From Lysobacterales bacterium (lineage in GTDB: Bacteria; Pseudomonadota; Gammaproteobacteria; Xanthomonadales; Xanthomonadaceae), in the NCBI GenBank assembly GCA_014946745.1, contig JADCRD010000003.1, positions 248,001 through 312,000 on the forward strand: a stretch of DNA of 64,000 nucleotides. Reading direction: 5' to 3'. Each line of letters opens with the position of its first letter. Position 1 is the stretch's first letter. The notes beneath the pieces were generated by a model. That model was not told the DNA's origin. It saw nothing but the letters and a program-made list of their open reading frames with translations, and searched no databases. The translations under genes and the position numbers were made by a program. Positions 1 through 7,568 of this stretch are shown here, piece by piece.

Positions 1-114
1 CTGCTGCCTGCCGCGCAGCGCCTCGCCGACGCCTTGCTGGCCGAGAGCCCCGAGCGCGCCGATCGCGTCATCGCCCGCTGGATCGGCGCTGCCGTCCGCT
101 ACGCGGGGGCTTAG
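1..114 (+). CDS. recG: ATP-dependent DNA helicase RecG, C-terminal end (partial)
   Basis: The first 37 codons of the window are the end of a gene that starts outside it; the frame closes with TAG at 112-114. The tail reads LLPAAQRLADALLAESPERA followed by DRVIARWIGAAVRYAGA. This matches the RecG C-terminus as I remember it from E. coli (IPEVQRLARHI... ALIERW...RYSNA) in spacing and key residues. RecG remodels stalled replication forks and Holliday junctions. Only the extreme C-terminus is visible, so no helicase motif can be checked. The stop codon TAG is also the first three bases of a dispersed repeat (112-133). Confidence 0.7.
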   Translation: MLPAAQRLADALLAESPERADRVIARWIGAAVRYAGA

Positions 115-133
115 GGTGGGTCTTGACCCACCG
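112..133 (+). repeat. Dispersed palindromic intergenic repeat, copy 1
   Basis: The perfect palindrome GGTGGGTCTTGACCCACC lies at 115-132. It is preceded by TAG and followed by CCGGGCCTCGACGCTCGCC, a flank shared with other copies in the window. It sits directly after recG; the TAG stop codon of recG is formed by the repeat edge. An upstream in-frame GTG/ATG extension of the following gene would have to read through this repeat, which argues against the longer start of that gene. Confidence 0.85.
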
Positions 134-242
134 GGCCTCGACGCTCGCCCCGGTCAGATCTGCGCCAGTCGCCAAGCAACGCCCATCGCCACCACCCCAT
201 CGCCGACGCCAACGACCTCAAACAGCACACAACGAGACTCAA

Positions 243-1178
243 GTGACCAAGAAACAGAAGCTCCTGATCGATACCGACCCCGGCGTGGATGACGCCCTCG
301 CCCTGCTGATGGCCCTGCGCCATCCGCGCGCCGAGGTGGTGGGCATCACCGTCACCGCCGGCAACGTCGGCCTTGCCCACACCACCCGCAACGCCTTGAC
401 CCTGGTCGAGCGCTGCGGACTGGACGTGCCGGTATTCGTCGGCGCCGATCGCCCACTGGTGTGGCCATCCGTGGACGCGGCCTTTGTGCACGGCAGCGAT
501 GGCTTCGGTGATGCCGGCCTGCCCGCACCCGAGCGCAAGGCCGAGCGCGAGCACGCGGTGCAGGCCATCCTGCGTCTGTCGTGCGAGCATGCAGGAGAGC
601 TGACCCTGGTCACGCTGGGTCCGCTGACCAATCTGGCGCTGGCGCTGCGTCTGGATCCTTCGCTGCCCGAACGGATTCCGCGACTGGTGGTGATGGGCGC
701 AGCGGTGACCGGGTTGGGCAACATCACGGCCAGCGCCGAGTTCAACATCTACTTTGATCCCGAGGCCGCCAAGGTGGTGTTCGACGCCTGGCCGAGCTTC
801 GAGCTGGTCGACTGGGAAGCGACCCTGGCGCACGCCCTGCCTGACGCCGAGTTCGGCCGCTGGCTCACCGAGGGCGGCGAGCTTGCGCGCTTCTACGACG
901 CGATCTCGACGCAGACGCGTGCCTTCATCCGCCAGCACCATGCCGACACCTTCCACAGCGCCGACGCGCTGGCGATGGCGGTCGTGCTGGAGCCGTCGAT
1001 TGGCGGTGAGATCCGCCGCCACCGCGTCGAGATCGAAGTCGCGCAGGGCCTCTATCGTGGCGCCACGCGCGTCGACTGGGACAGCCGCGACTCGCGCGGG
1101 CCGAACGCGGCGATCGTCGGTCGGATCGACGCGCCGCGTTTCCACGTCCTGCTGCGCATGGCCCTGGGGCTCGGCTGA
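243..1178 (+). CDS. Inosine-uridine preferring nucleoside hydrolase (purine/pyrimidine nucleosidase)
   Basis: Hydrolyses the N-glycosidic bond of ribonucleosides in salvage, releasing base and ribose; expected to be cytoplasmic. The N-terminus carries the family's calcium-binding signature DTDPGVDDA (residues 10-18), followed by ITVTAGNVG and a central LTLVTLGPLTNLALAL segment. A later NIYFDPEAA region (AEFNIYFDPEA) and HSADALAMA near the C-terminus supply the other metal and ribose contacts. The GTG at 243 gives 311 aa, the usual length for the family; the frame is open back to 123, but that extension is low-complexity and runs through the palindromic repeat. Substrate preference cannot be told from the sequence. 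Convergent with the mechanosensitive channel gene, with a gap of only 31 bases. Confidence 0.88.
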   Translation: MTKKQKLLIDTDPGVDDALALLMALRHPRAEVVGITVTAGNVGLAHTTRNALTLVERCGLDVPVFVGADRPLVWPSVDAAFVHGSDGFGDAGLPAPERKAEREHAVQAILRLSCEHAGELTLVTLGPLTNLALALRLDPSLPERIPRLVVMGAAVTGLGNITASAEFNIYFDPEAAKVVFDAWPSFELVDWEATLAHALPDAEFGRWLTEGGELARFYDAISTQTRAFIRQHHADTFHSADALAMAVVLEPSIGGEIRRHRVEIEVAQGLYRGATRVDWDSRDSRGPNAAIVGRIDAPRFHVLLRMALGLG

Positions 1179-1209
1179 GCGAGGGCGTGGAGTGCTGTCG
1201 CCGTGCGCT

Positions 1210-4200
1210 TCAGCGCGCGCGGGTGGCGGCCTCGGGTTCGTCTTCCGCGGCGGGCGGTCGGCGCGGCAGATCGCGCACGTTCAGGTCCATCTGCGGGAAG
1301 GCGATTTCGACCCCGTGGTGCTCCAGCAGCACGGCAATACGACCGTTGAGATCGTTCTGCGCCAGCAGGCGCTGATCGATGGCCGGCACGAACACGCGCA
1401 GCTCGAAGTCGAGCGAGCTGGGGCCGAAGGCCAGCAGCCAGGTACGCGCGGGTGGATCGCGGGTGACATACGGGCAGGCGTCAGCGGCCTGCATCAGCAG
1501 GGCATGCACCTTGTCGATGTCGCTGCCGTAGGACACGCCAACCTTGACGATCAGCCGCGTCATCTGGTCGGTGAGCGTCCAGTTGGTCAGGCGGTCGGTG
1601 ATGAAGGCCTTGTTCGGGATCACCACTTCCTTGTTGTCGAAATCGAGGATGGTGGTGGCGCGGGTGCGGATGCGGGTGACCCGACCGGTGAACTCGCCGA
1701 TGGTGATGATGTCGCCGACGCGGAACGGGCGCTCGAACAGCAGGATCAGGCCGGACACGAAGTTGGCGAAGATCTCCTGAAGGCCGAAGCCCAGACCGAC
1801 GGTGAGCGCGGCCGCCATCCACTGCAGCTGCGACCAGCGCATGCCGAGGAAGCCGAGGCCAACGATCACGCCGAGAATGACAATCGCGTAGCGAGCCACG
1901 CTGGTGATCGCATAGCGCGTCGGCGCGTCAATCTGCACCCGCGTCAGCAGGCCGATTTCGAGCAGGCCGGGCAGATTGCGCGCGGCGATCACGGTGAGCA
2001 TCAGCACGGCCGCGCCCAGCAGGGCAGCGCGCAGGCTCACCTGGCCGATGATGGTGCTGCCGTCGGCGGCCTTGTCGCTGAAGCTCCACAGCGCGATCTC
2101 ATCGAGCCGCTGCAGCGCCGGCAGGATGTCGGCCCAGACCCAGAACAGCAGCAGCACGAGCGCCGATGCGCTGACCGCCCGCAGCAGCCGCTTGGTCTGC
2201 GCCGAGATGCTCTGGATGTCGAGACGGTCGGCATCGACCTCGGACTGCAGTTCGCCATCGCTGGCGCCCTCGGCCAGCTCTGCGGCGCGGCGCTCTTCCG
2301 CACGCTGCAGGGCGATCCTGCGCTCGCCGAGCAGGAACCAGCGGCCGAGCAGGCCGTGCAGGAGCGACACCAGCAGCAGGGCGCCACCGGTCTGCCACAG
2401 ACAGAGCACCAGCACGCTGGCGGTGAAGACGTAGCCGGCGAGTGTCAGCGCAACGGTCAAGCCCAGCAGCGCCGGCAGACCGATGCGGAGCGCCTGCCGC
2501 AGGCGCACCGGCTCGATCACACCGCCGCGCGGGCTCCACAGCTGGCCTGGGGCGAGCAGCCGCAGGAACAGCAGAGCGCTGGCGATCGCGAACACGATCA
2601 GCAGGCTGCGTCCCGCGGTGTCGATCGCGAGGTCCTGACCGCGGACGAGCGCGAGCGTGCTGAGGTACTGCGCGGGCAGCAGGATCAGTGCAGCCCGCGG
2701 CACGATCCGCGCCAGAGATTCGCGGCGGGCGCGGGTCCAGCGGAAGTGGGCGTGCGCGAGCCCGTTGTCGATGACCAGCCAGCGCAGGAAGGTGAATAGC
2801 GCGATGCTGCCGGCGAGCGCCGACAGCGCGGTCCCGATGGAATGCGTATAGCGCCCAGGATCACCCGCAAGCTGCAGCAGGCGCCCACCCAGCCAAGCCA
2901 GGGTGGCCCAGGGCAGGGCTGCCAGCAGGGTCCAGCCCAGGGCCTGCCAGGTGTAGCGGTAGCTGTCTTCGCGGATCGTGCGGGTGGGCCGCGCCAGTTC
3001 GGGCAATTCCTGGCGTGCGCGCCGCTGCAGCATGAACAGTGCGATCACCAGCAGACCGCCGGCGAGCACGCTCCAGGGCCTCGCCAAGACGGCCTGCAGC
3101 GCGCGTGCGCTGCTCTCGGCCAGGCGCCCCGGCGCGAGCAGATCCACCCAGCCGGCAGGCTGCGCGCGCAGCCATTCGAGATCGACGCTGCGGTGGCTGG
3201 GAATCCAGAAAAGCTGGCGATCAAGCAGGGCCTTGAGCTGCATGCTGGCGGCAAGCTGACCGTCCAGCGCCACCTCGGCCTGCTCAATGCGCTCAAGCAG
3301 TCGGCGCAGGCTGGTCTCCAGGCGTCGCAGCAGCTCGGCCCGCATCTGCAGCAGCGCGTCCAGCCGCGCGCCTGCCTCGGCGTCGCGCGCGTCGGCGTCG
3401 GACAGCGCCTTGATGCGTTCACTGCGATGGGCCTCGTGCGCGCTTTCGGCATCGGCAAGATCGAAGAGCCGGAGCCGGATTTGCACGGCCTCTTCGCGCA
3501 GCGTGCTGACCTCCCGCTGCAGGCTCTGGGGCTGCGGCAGTCGCTGACGCTCGCGCAGCAGAACCGCACCCACGGCCTCGGTATCCGCGCCCAGTGCGAG
3601 CCGCGAGGCGGCGTCGCGCAGGGCGCGCTCGATGCGCTCACGTTCGTGCTGCACGCGCGAGGCGCCGATCCGCATCGCCGTCAGGCGCGCATTGGCAGCG
3701 CTGAACTCGCGGCCGAGTTCGAGATTTGCGGCGGCTTCCTCGCGCAGCGGGCCGGCGGCGTCGACAAGCGCGCTGGCGTCGGTCTCAAGCTGCTGAAGCA
3801 GCTGGGCAAGCTCCGATTCCGAGCGCTCGCCTAGGCGCGCCTGCACCACGCCGGCCAGCGCCTCGGCTTCGCCGAGCTGCTGGCGCAGCCGACGCAGCTT
3901 CAGGTCGAGCACATGTCGTCGCAACTCGGCCGTGCCCTCATCGACCTCCGCACGTTGGAGTTCCGCGCGCCGCAGCTGCAGCTCTGCCTGCTGACGCGCG
4001 CGCTCGACCTGTGACGTGATCTCCGCGTCCTGCGCGCCGGCCAGCTGTTGTTCGAGCGTGCCGATCGTCTCGCGAAGGCGCGCCAGCGAGCCGCCGTTGC
4101 CGGCATCCAGGGCATCCAGGCCAGCCGCGAGCGTCTGCTGTTCACGTCGCAGCGGCTCGATGCGCGCATCCAGCGTGCGCAGTTCCTCTTCAAGCGCTTC

Positions 4201-4557
4201 CGGCGTATCGAGCCTTTGCACGCGCGCACGCTCGGCCTCAAGCGCGCCCGCGTCGCTGCGCGCCAGCTCGCGCTCGACGCTGCGCGCCTCGGCTTCCGCG
4301 CGGGCTGCATCGGCTTCGATGCGTGCGGTATCGGCGAGCACCTGCACGGCACTCGCGCGGTCGCTCTGCGCCGCGTCGAGCTTTGCCGTCAGTTCGGCGC
4401 GCTGGGCTTCCTCAAGACTGGCCGCCGTGACGCGCTCACGCAGCGCGTCCAGCGCTGCAGCGTCGGCTTCAGCGGTCGCGGCTTGGCTGGATGTGTGACT
4501 GAAGGAGGCGCTCGCCAGCGCGGCGATCAGGAGGAAGTACAGGGAGACGCCGCGCAT
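1210..4557 (-). CDS. Large mechanosensitive ion channel, MscK/KefA type (MscS family)
   Basis: A 1115-residue inner-membrane protein, close to the roughly 1120 residues of E. coli MscK. It begins with a signal peptide (MRGVSLYFLLIAALASASFS). Then come about 450 residues of Ala/Glu/Arg-rich heptad-like sequence, the periplasmic coiled-coil domain, and a series of hydrophobic segments from about residue 500. The C-terminal third is a canonical MscS domain: the pore helix region GLGFGLQEIFANFVSG, then the beta domain with FERPFRVGDIITIGEFTG and KEVVIPNKAFITDRLTNW. Such channels open on membrane tension and release solutes in hypo-osmotic shock; MscK types can also depend on K+. The 7-TM KefA versus YjeP subtype is not resolved. 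It is divergently transcribed from rpmE2 with 77 bases between the starts. Confidence 0.9.
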   Translation of the reverse strand: MRGVSLYFLLIAALASASFSHTSSQAATAEADAAALDALRERVTAASLEEAQRAELTAKLDAAQSDRASAVQVLADTARIEADAARAEAEARSVERELARSDAGALEAERARVQRLDTPEALEEELRTLDARIEPLRREQQTLAAGLDALDAGNGGSLARLRETIGTLEQQLAGAQDAEITSQVERARQQAELQLRRAELQRAEVDEGTAELRRHVLDLKLRRLRQQLGEAEALAGVVQARLGERSESELAQLLQQLETDASALVDAAGPLREEAAANLELGREFSAANARLTAMRIGASRVQHERERIERALRDAASRLALGADTEAVGAVLLRERQRLPQPQSLQREVSTLREEAVQIRLRLFDLADAESAHEAHRSERIKALSDADARDAEAGARLDALLQMRAELLRRLETSLRRLLERIEQAEVALDGQLAASMQLKALLDRQLFWIPSHRSVDLEWLRAQPAGWVDLLAPGRLAESSARALQAVLARPWSVLAGGLLVIALFMLQRRARQELPELARPTRTIREDSYRYTWQALGWTLLAALPWATLAWLGGRLLQLAGDPGRYTHSIGTALSALAGSIALFTFLRWLVIDNGLAHAHFRWTRARRESLARIVPRAALILLPAQYLSTLALVRGQDLAIDTAGRSLLIVFAIASALLFLRLLAPGQLWSPRGGVIEPVRLRQALRIGLPALLGLTVALTLAGYVFTASVLVLCLWQTGGALLLVSLLHGLLGRWFLLGERRIALQRAEERRAAELAEGASDGELQSEVDADRLDIQSISAQTKRLLRAVSASALVLLLFWVWADILPALQRLDEIALWSFSDKAADGSTIIGQVSLRAALLGAAVLMLTVIAARNLPGLLEIGLLTRVQIDAPTRYAITSVARYAIVILGVIVGLGFLGMRWSQLQWMAAALTVGLGFGLQEIFANFVSGLILLFERPFRVGDIITIGEFTGRVTRIRTRATTILDFDNKEVVIPNKAFITDRLTNWTLTDQMTRLIVKVGVSYGSDIDKVHALLMQAADACPYVTRDPPARTWLLAFGPSSLDFELRVFVPAIDQRLLAQNDLNGRIAVLLEHHGVEIAFPQMDLNVRDLPRRPPAAEDEPEAATRAR

Positions 4558-4571
4558 GGTCGGGATAAGGC

Positions 4572-4600
4572 TTGCAGGATCAGGGCGCGAACGTTACCAT
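4572..4600 (+). promoter_or_regulatory. Possible sigma70 promoter of rpmE2
   Basis: TTGCAG (4572-4577), a 17-base spacer and TACCAT (4595-4600). The spacing is ideal but each hexamer matches the consensus only partly (3/6 and 4/6). It would give a leader of about 28 bases before the ATG at 4635. I saw no obvious Zur-type operator. Confidence 0.35.
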
Positions 4601-4634
4601 GCCGCTCTTGTCTCGCCGAATTCCGGGCCGATCC

Positions 4635-4880
4635 ATGAAAGCCGACATCCACCCGAAGTACCAGCCGGTCGTGTTCCAGGACGTGTCCTGTGACTTCTCG
4701 TTCCTGACCCGCTCCACGCTGACCAGCAAGGAGACGATCAAATGGGAAGACGGCCAGGAGTATCCGCTGATCAAGGTGGAAATCTCCGCTGAATCCCACC
4801 CGTTCTACACGGGCAAGCAGAAGATCGTCGATACCGGCGGACGCATCGACAAGTTCCGTCGTCGCTACGCGCCGAAGTAA
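4635..4880 (+). CDS. rpmE2: 50S ribosomal protein L31, type B (zinc-free)
   Basis: An 81-residue large-subunit ribosomal protein beginning [16 protein letters not shown] and ending [14 protein letters not shown], both typical of the B type of L31. It has one cysteine only and lacks the CxxC zinc ligands of the A type, so it is the C-minus paralogue that replaces L31 under zinc limitation in species having both. The ATG at 4635 is chosen because family members start here; the frame is open further upstream with non-conserved sequence. It is followed by a strong hairpin terminator and is probably monocistronic. Confidence 0.95.
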   Translation: MKADIHPKYQPVVFQDVSCDFSFLTRSTLTSKETIKWEDGQEYPLIKVEISAESHPFYTGKQKIVDTGGRIDKFRRRYAPK

Positions 4881-4902
4881 TCCCCCCACAGGGTTTCGTC
4901 TT

Positions 4903-4940
4903 CAGGCCTGGCAGCCTCTCGGCTGCCGGGCCTGTTGCCG
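4903..4940 (+). terminator. Rho-independent terminator after rpmE2
   Basis: A 14-bp stem (4903-4916 pairing with 4921-4934, one G-T wobble) around a TCTC loop, followed by a short mixed T-rich stretch (TTGCCGTTT). It lies 22 bases after the rpmE2 stop codon. Confidence 0.65.
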
Positions 4941-4977
4941 TTTCCGTCAGTGGCGTTTCGACTTCACCAAAGTTGGA

Positions 4978-5006
4978 CTGACCGCTGAACGGCCGCGTGG
5001 CATACT
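4978..5006 (+). promoter_or_regulatory. Possible gltA promoter with a long leader
   Basis: CTGACC (4978-4983), a 17-base spacer and CATACT (5001-5006), each 4/6 to the sigma70 consensus. If used, the transcript would have about 185 untranslated bases before the gltA start at 5199. The leader is GC-rich and holds several GGCC/CCGGG inverted stretches, but I could not identify a known riboswitch. The 4881-5198 gap otherwise holds only the rpmE2 terminator. Confidence 0.3.
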
Positions 5007-5198
5007 CCGGCGCCTTCCAGGTGGCCCCCTCCGGACGCCCGACTGAAGCCCCGCTACCGGCATGACAGTCGCCCGGGCCCAGGTCTTGCTTCCCGGGCCG
5101 CCGGAAGCCGCGCGAGGGCGAAGAACCCTCCGCTCCGCGTACACGGCCTGGCGGCCGGGTGCGCCCCTCCCCAGAAAGCACGCAACAAGGAGTTAGCC

Positions 5199-6494
5199 GT
5201 GTCCGAGAGCCAGAGCCTCACGCTCACCGATTCCGCTGCCGGCAAGAGCGCCGAGTTCCCCCTGCTGCGCGGCACGCTCGGTGCCCCGTGCGTGGACATC
5301 GGCAAGCTGCCGAAGGAAACCGGCTACTTCACCTACGACCCGGGTTTTGTTGCCACCGCAAGCTGTCGCAGTGCGATCACCTACATCGACGGTGATCAGG
5401 GCGTGCTGCTGTACCGCGGCTACCCGATCGAGCAGCTGGCCAAGCATTCAAGCTTCCTTGAAGTCGCCTATCTGCTGATGCAGGGCGAACTGCCCAACGC
5501 TGCCGAGTTCAAGACGTTCGAGCATGAGGTCACGCATCACACGATGATGCACGAGGCCCTCAAGAACTTCCTCGGCGGCTTCCGCCACGACGCGCATCCG
5601 ATGGCCATGCTGTGCGGAATGATCGGCTCGCTGGCGGCCTTCTACCACGACAGCCTCGACATGGAAGATCCGGCCCAGCGTCGTCTGGCCGCGATCCGCC
5701 TGATCGCCAAGGTGCCGACGATTGCCGCGGCCTGCTACCGCTACTCGATCGGCTGGCCGAACCGCTACCCGCGCAACAACCTCGAATACGTCAACCGCTT
5801 CCTGCACATGATGTTCGAGGTGCCCTCGGGCCCGCTGGAGCTGCCGCCGGTGGCCGCGAAGGCACTGGATCTGCTGTTCATTCTGCATGCCGACCACGAG
5901 CAGAACGCCTCGACCTCGACCGTGCGATTGGTCGGCTCGACCGGCGCCAACCCGTATGCCTGCGTGGCGGCCGGTATCGCTGCGCTGTGGGGCCCGGCAC
6001 ACGGTGGCGCCAACGAGGCGGTGCTGAAGATGCTGGAAGAGATTGGTCGCCCTGAGGACGTCGCCAAGGCGGTCGAGAAGGCCAAGGACAAGAACTCCGG
6101 CTTCCGCCTGATGGGCTTCGGCCATCGCGTCTACAAGAACTACGATCCGCGTGCCTCGATCATCCGCGAGATGACCCACAAGGTGCTGGCCGACCTCGGT
6201 GTTAACGATCCGCTGCTCGAAGTCGCGATGAAGCTGGAAGAGGCGGCGCTGAAGGACGACTACTTTGTCGCCCGCAAGCTCTATCCGAACGTGGACTTCT
6301 ACTCGGGCCTGATCTACAAGGCGCTGAACATTCCGACCGAGATGTTCACGGTGATGTTCGCCATTGCCCGCACCGCCGGCTGGGTCAGCCACTGGCTGGA
6401 GCAGCAGAACGACCCGGAAGCCAAGATCGGCCGTCCGCGACAGATCTACACCGGAGCTGGCGTTCGCGACTACACGCCGATCGCCTCGCGCTGA
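5199..6494 (+). CDS. gltA: Citrate synthase, type I (hexameric gammaproteobacterial type)
   Basis: Condenses oxaloacetate and acetyl-CoA to citrate, the entry step of the TCA cycle, in the cytoplasm. It has 431 residues, the standard length. Visible features are the N-terminal beta domain ([32 protein letters not shown]) and the catalytic histidine regions: [35 protein letters not shown] and [15 protein letters not shown]. The catalytic aspartate segment is [16 protein letters not shown] and the C-terminus has GRPRQIYTG. The start is GTG at 5199, fixed by AAGGAG at 5187-5192. It is monocistronic, with its own terminator at 6517. Confidence 0.97.
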   Translation: MSESQSLTLTDSAAGKSAEFPLLRGTLGAPCVDIGKLPKETGYFTYDPGFVATASCRSAITYIDGDQGVLLYRGYPIEQLAKHSSFLEVAYLLMQGELPNAAEFKTFEHEVTHHTMMHEALKNFLGGFRHDAHPMAMLCGMIGSLAAFYHDSLDMEDPAQRRLAAIRLIAKVPTIAAACYRYSIGWPNRYPRNNLEYVNRFLHMMFEVPSGPLELPPVAAKALDLLFILHADHEQNASTSTVRLVGSTGANPYACVAAGIAALWGPAHGGANEAVLKMLEEIGRPEDVAKAVEKAKDKNSGFRLMGFGHRVYKNYDPRASIIREMTHKVLADLGVNDPLLEVAMKLEEAALKDDYFVARKLYPNVDFYSGLIYKALNIPTEMFTVMFAIARTAGWVSHWLEQQNDPEAKIGRPRQIYTGAGVRDYTPIASR

Positions 6495-6516
6495 GTTCCG
6501 CTTGCATGGAAACGAG

Positions 6517-6544
6517 AACGCCCGCCGCCCGGCGGGCGTTTGCG
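6517..6544 (+). terminator. Rho-independent terminator after gltA
   Basis: A perfect 10-bp stem, AACGCCCGCC (6517-6526) pairing with GGCGGGCGTT (6531-6540), with a GCCC loop and a short TTTG tail. It lies 22 bases after the gltA stop. Confidence 0.85.
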
Positions 6545-6676
6545 TTGGCGGCACGAGGAGGGCCGGCAACGGGAGCGGCTTGCCCGCCGCGGCGCAGGCC
6601 GCGAGGGCGCCGCCGGAGCGCCAGCGCCGTCTCTGCTTGAGCCGGTGTGTGTGAACGGGCTCGCCCGGTCGCTACG

Positions 6677-7303
6677 TCAGCCTTCCGCGTGAGCCAGCAG
6701 CTCGCGCAGCGTCGACAGTGAGCCCCGCTTCATGGGGCGGTCGTCGATGCGATCCAGAGGCGCCTGGCGCAGCGCGTCGTGTGGCAACACGGTCAGGTCG
6801 AAGGGCGTACCGTCGGCACTGAAGACGTACACCGGAAAGACCGCACTGCGCTCGCGATCAAGACGCAGCCTTCGGCTCTGCTGCTCGACCGGAATGCCGT
6901 GCTCCGCGAGGAAGTGAGCGACGCTCTCGGGCTCGTCGGTGTAGAGGTGGAGGCAGACCGCGGAATGCTGATCCGCCGAGCCATCGAGCACCGCACCGAC
7001 AAGGCGGGGTTCGAAGCGCTCGAAAAAGCGCAGCGCTTCCAGCGCGGCCTCGCGCAGCGCGCGCAGCACCTGCGGCTGCGCTTCTGCGCGAAACAGCCGC
7101 TGGTACTCGCGCAGCGCCTCTTCGATCTCCGCGTTGCGGGGGAGGGCGTTCTCATCCAGCACGCCGAGCTTGGCGGCAGCGCGCAGCTTGGCAACGTGGA
7201 AATCGCGGATTCCGCCGTCGGCCATCAGACGCGCGGCCTCACGGGCCAATCGCTGGCGGGTTTCGCGAGTGCGGGTGCGGGCGTGCTCGGCGGCGTGTCG
7301 CAT
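6677..7303 (-). CDS. Conserved hypothetical protein, 208 aa
   Basis: I do not recognise a named family with certainty. From the ATG at 7303 the protein starts MRHAAEHARTRTRETRQRLA with a basic, helical N-terminus containing AREAARLMADGGIRDFHVAK. A charged alpha/beta region follows (LDGSADQHSAVCLHLYTDEP, FLAEHGIPVEQ) and the C-terminus is rich in PLDRIDDRPMKRGSLSTLRE. The GSADQHSAVCLHLYTD segment resembles the strand-loop-acid pattern of some nucleotidyltransferase-like folds, but that is only a guess. There is no signal peptide or membrane segment. The frame is open upstream to 7513 but that part is Arg/Ala-rich low-complexity sequence. It is convergent with gltA and its role is unknown. Confidence 0.7.
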   Translation of the reverse strand: MRHAAEHARTRTRETRQRLAREAARLMADGGIRDFHVAKLRAAAKLGVLDENALPRNAEIEEALREYQRLFRAEAQPQVLRALREAALEALRFFERFEPRLVGAVLDGSADQHSAVCLHLYTDEPESVAHFLAEHGIPVEQQSRRLRLDRERSAVFPVYVFSADGTPFDLTVLPHDALRQAPLDRIDDRPMKRGSLSTLRELLAHAEG

Positions 7304-7568
7304 GGCGTTCCCCAGGGGCAGGCACGGAGACCCGAGCATAGCGGACCCGCATGACCGCCCCGCATGCCCGCGCGCGTCCGCGAGCCGCGCCTGCAACGCG
7401 CCTGCGCGGCAGACGCCATGGAGTCGAAAGCGCGAAGCGCGAGAGCGGTTTCCAGGCGAGTCGCGGGCCTGTCGTGGTCGTACAGGCCAAGAGTCGGCGG
7501 AAAACCCCACCACGAGGGCGCCTGCGCAGCCCGGGCGCCTTCTGCCGCGCAGCCTCCTGGGTGGGGCT

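Noticed and set aside
754-2799. Open frame of about 680 codons on the plus strand
   Set aside because: It lies antisense to the mechanosensitive-channel gene and its translation is Arg/Gln/His-rich low-complexity sequence, as expected for a shadow frame in high-GC DNA.
4881-5198. Riboswitch in the gltA leader
   Set aside because: Long GC-rich leader, but no conserved riboswitch core recognised.
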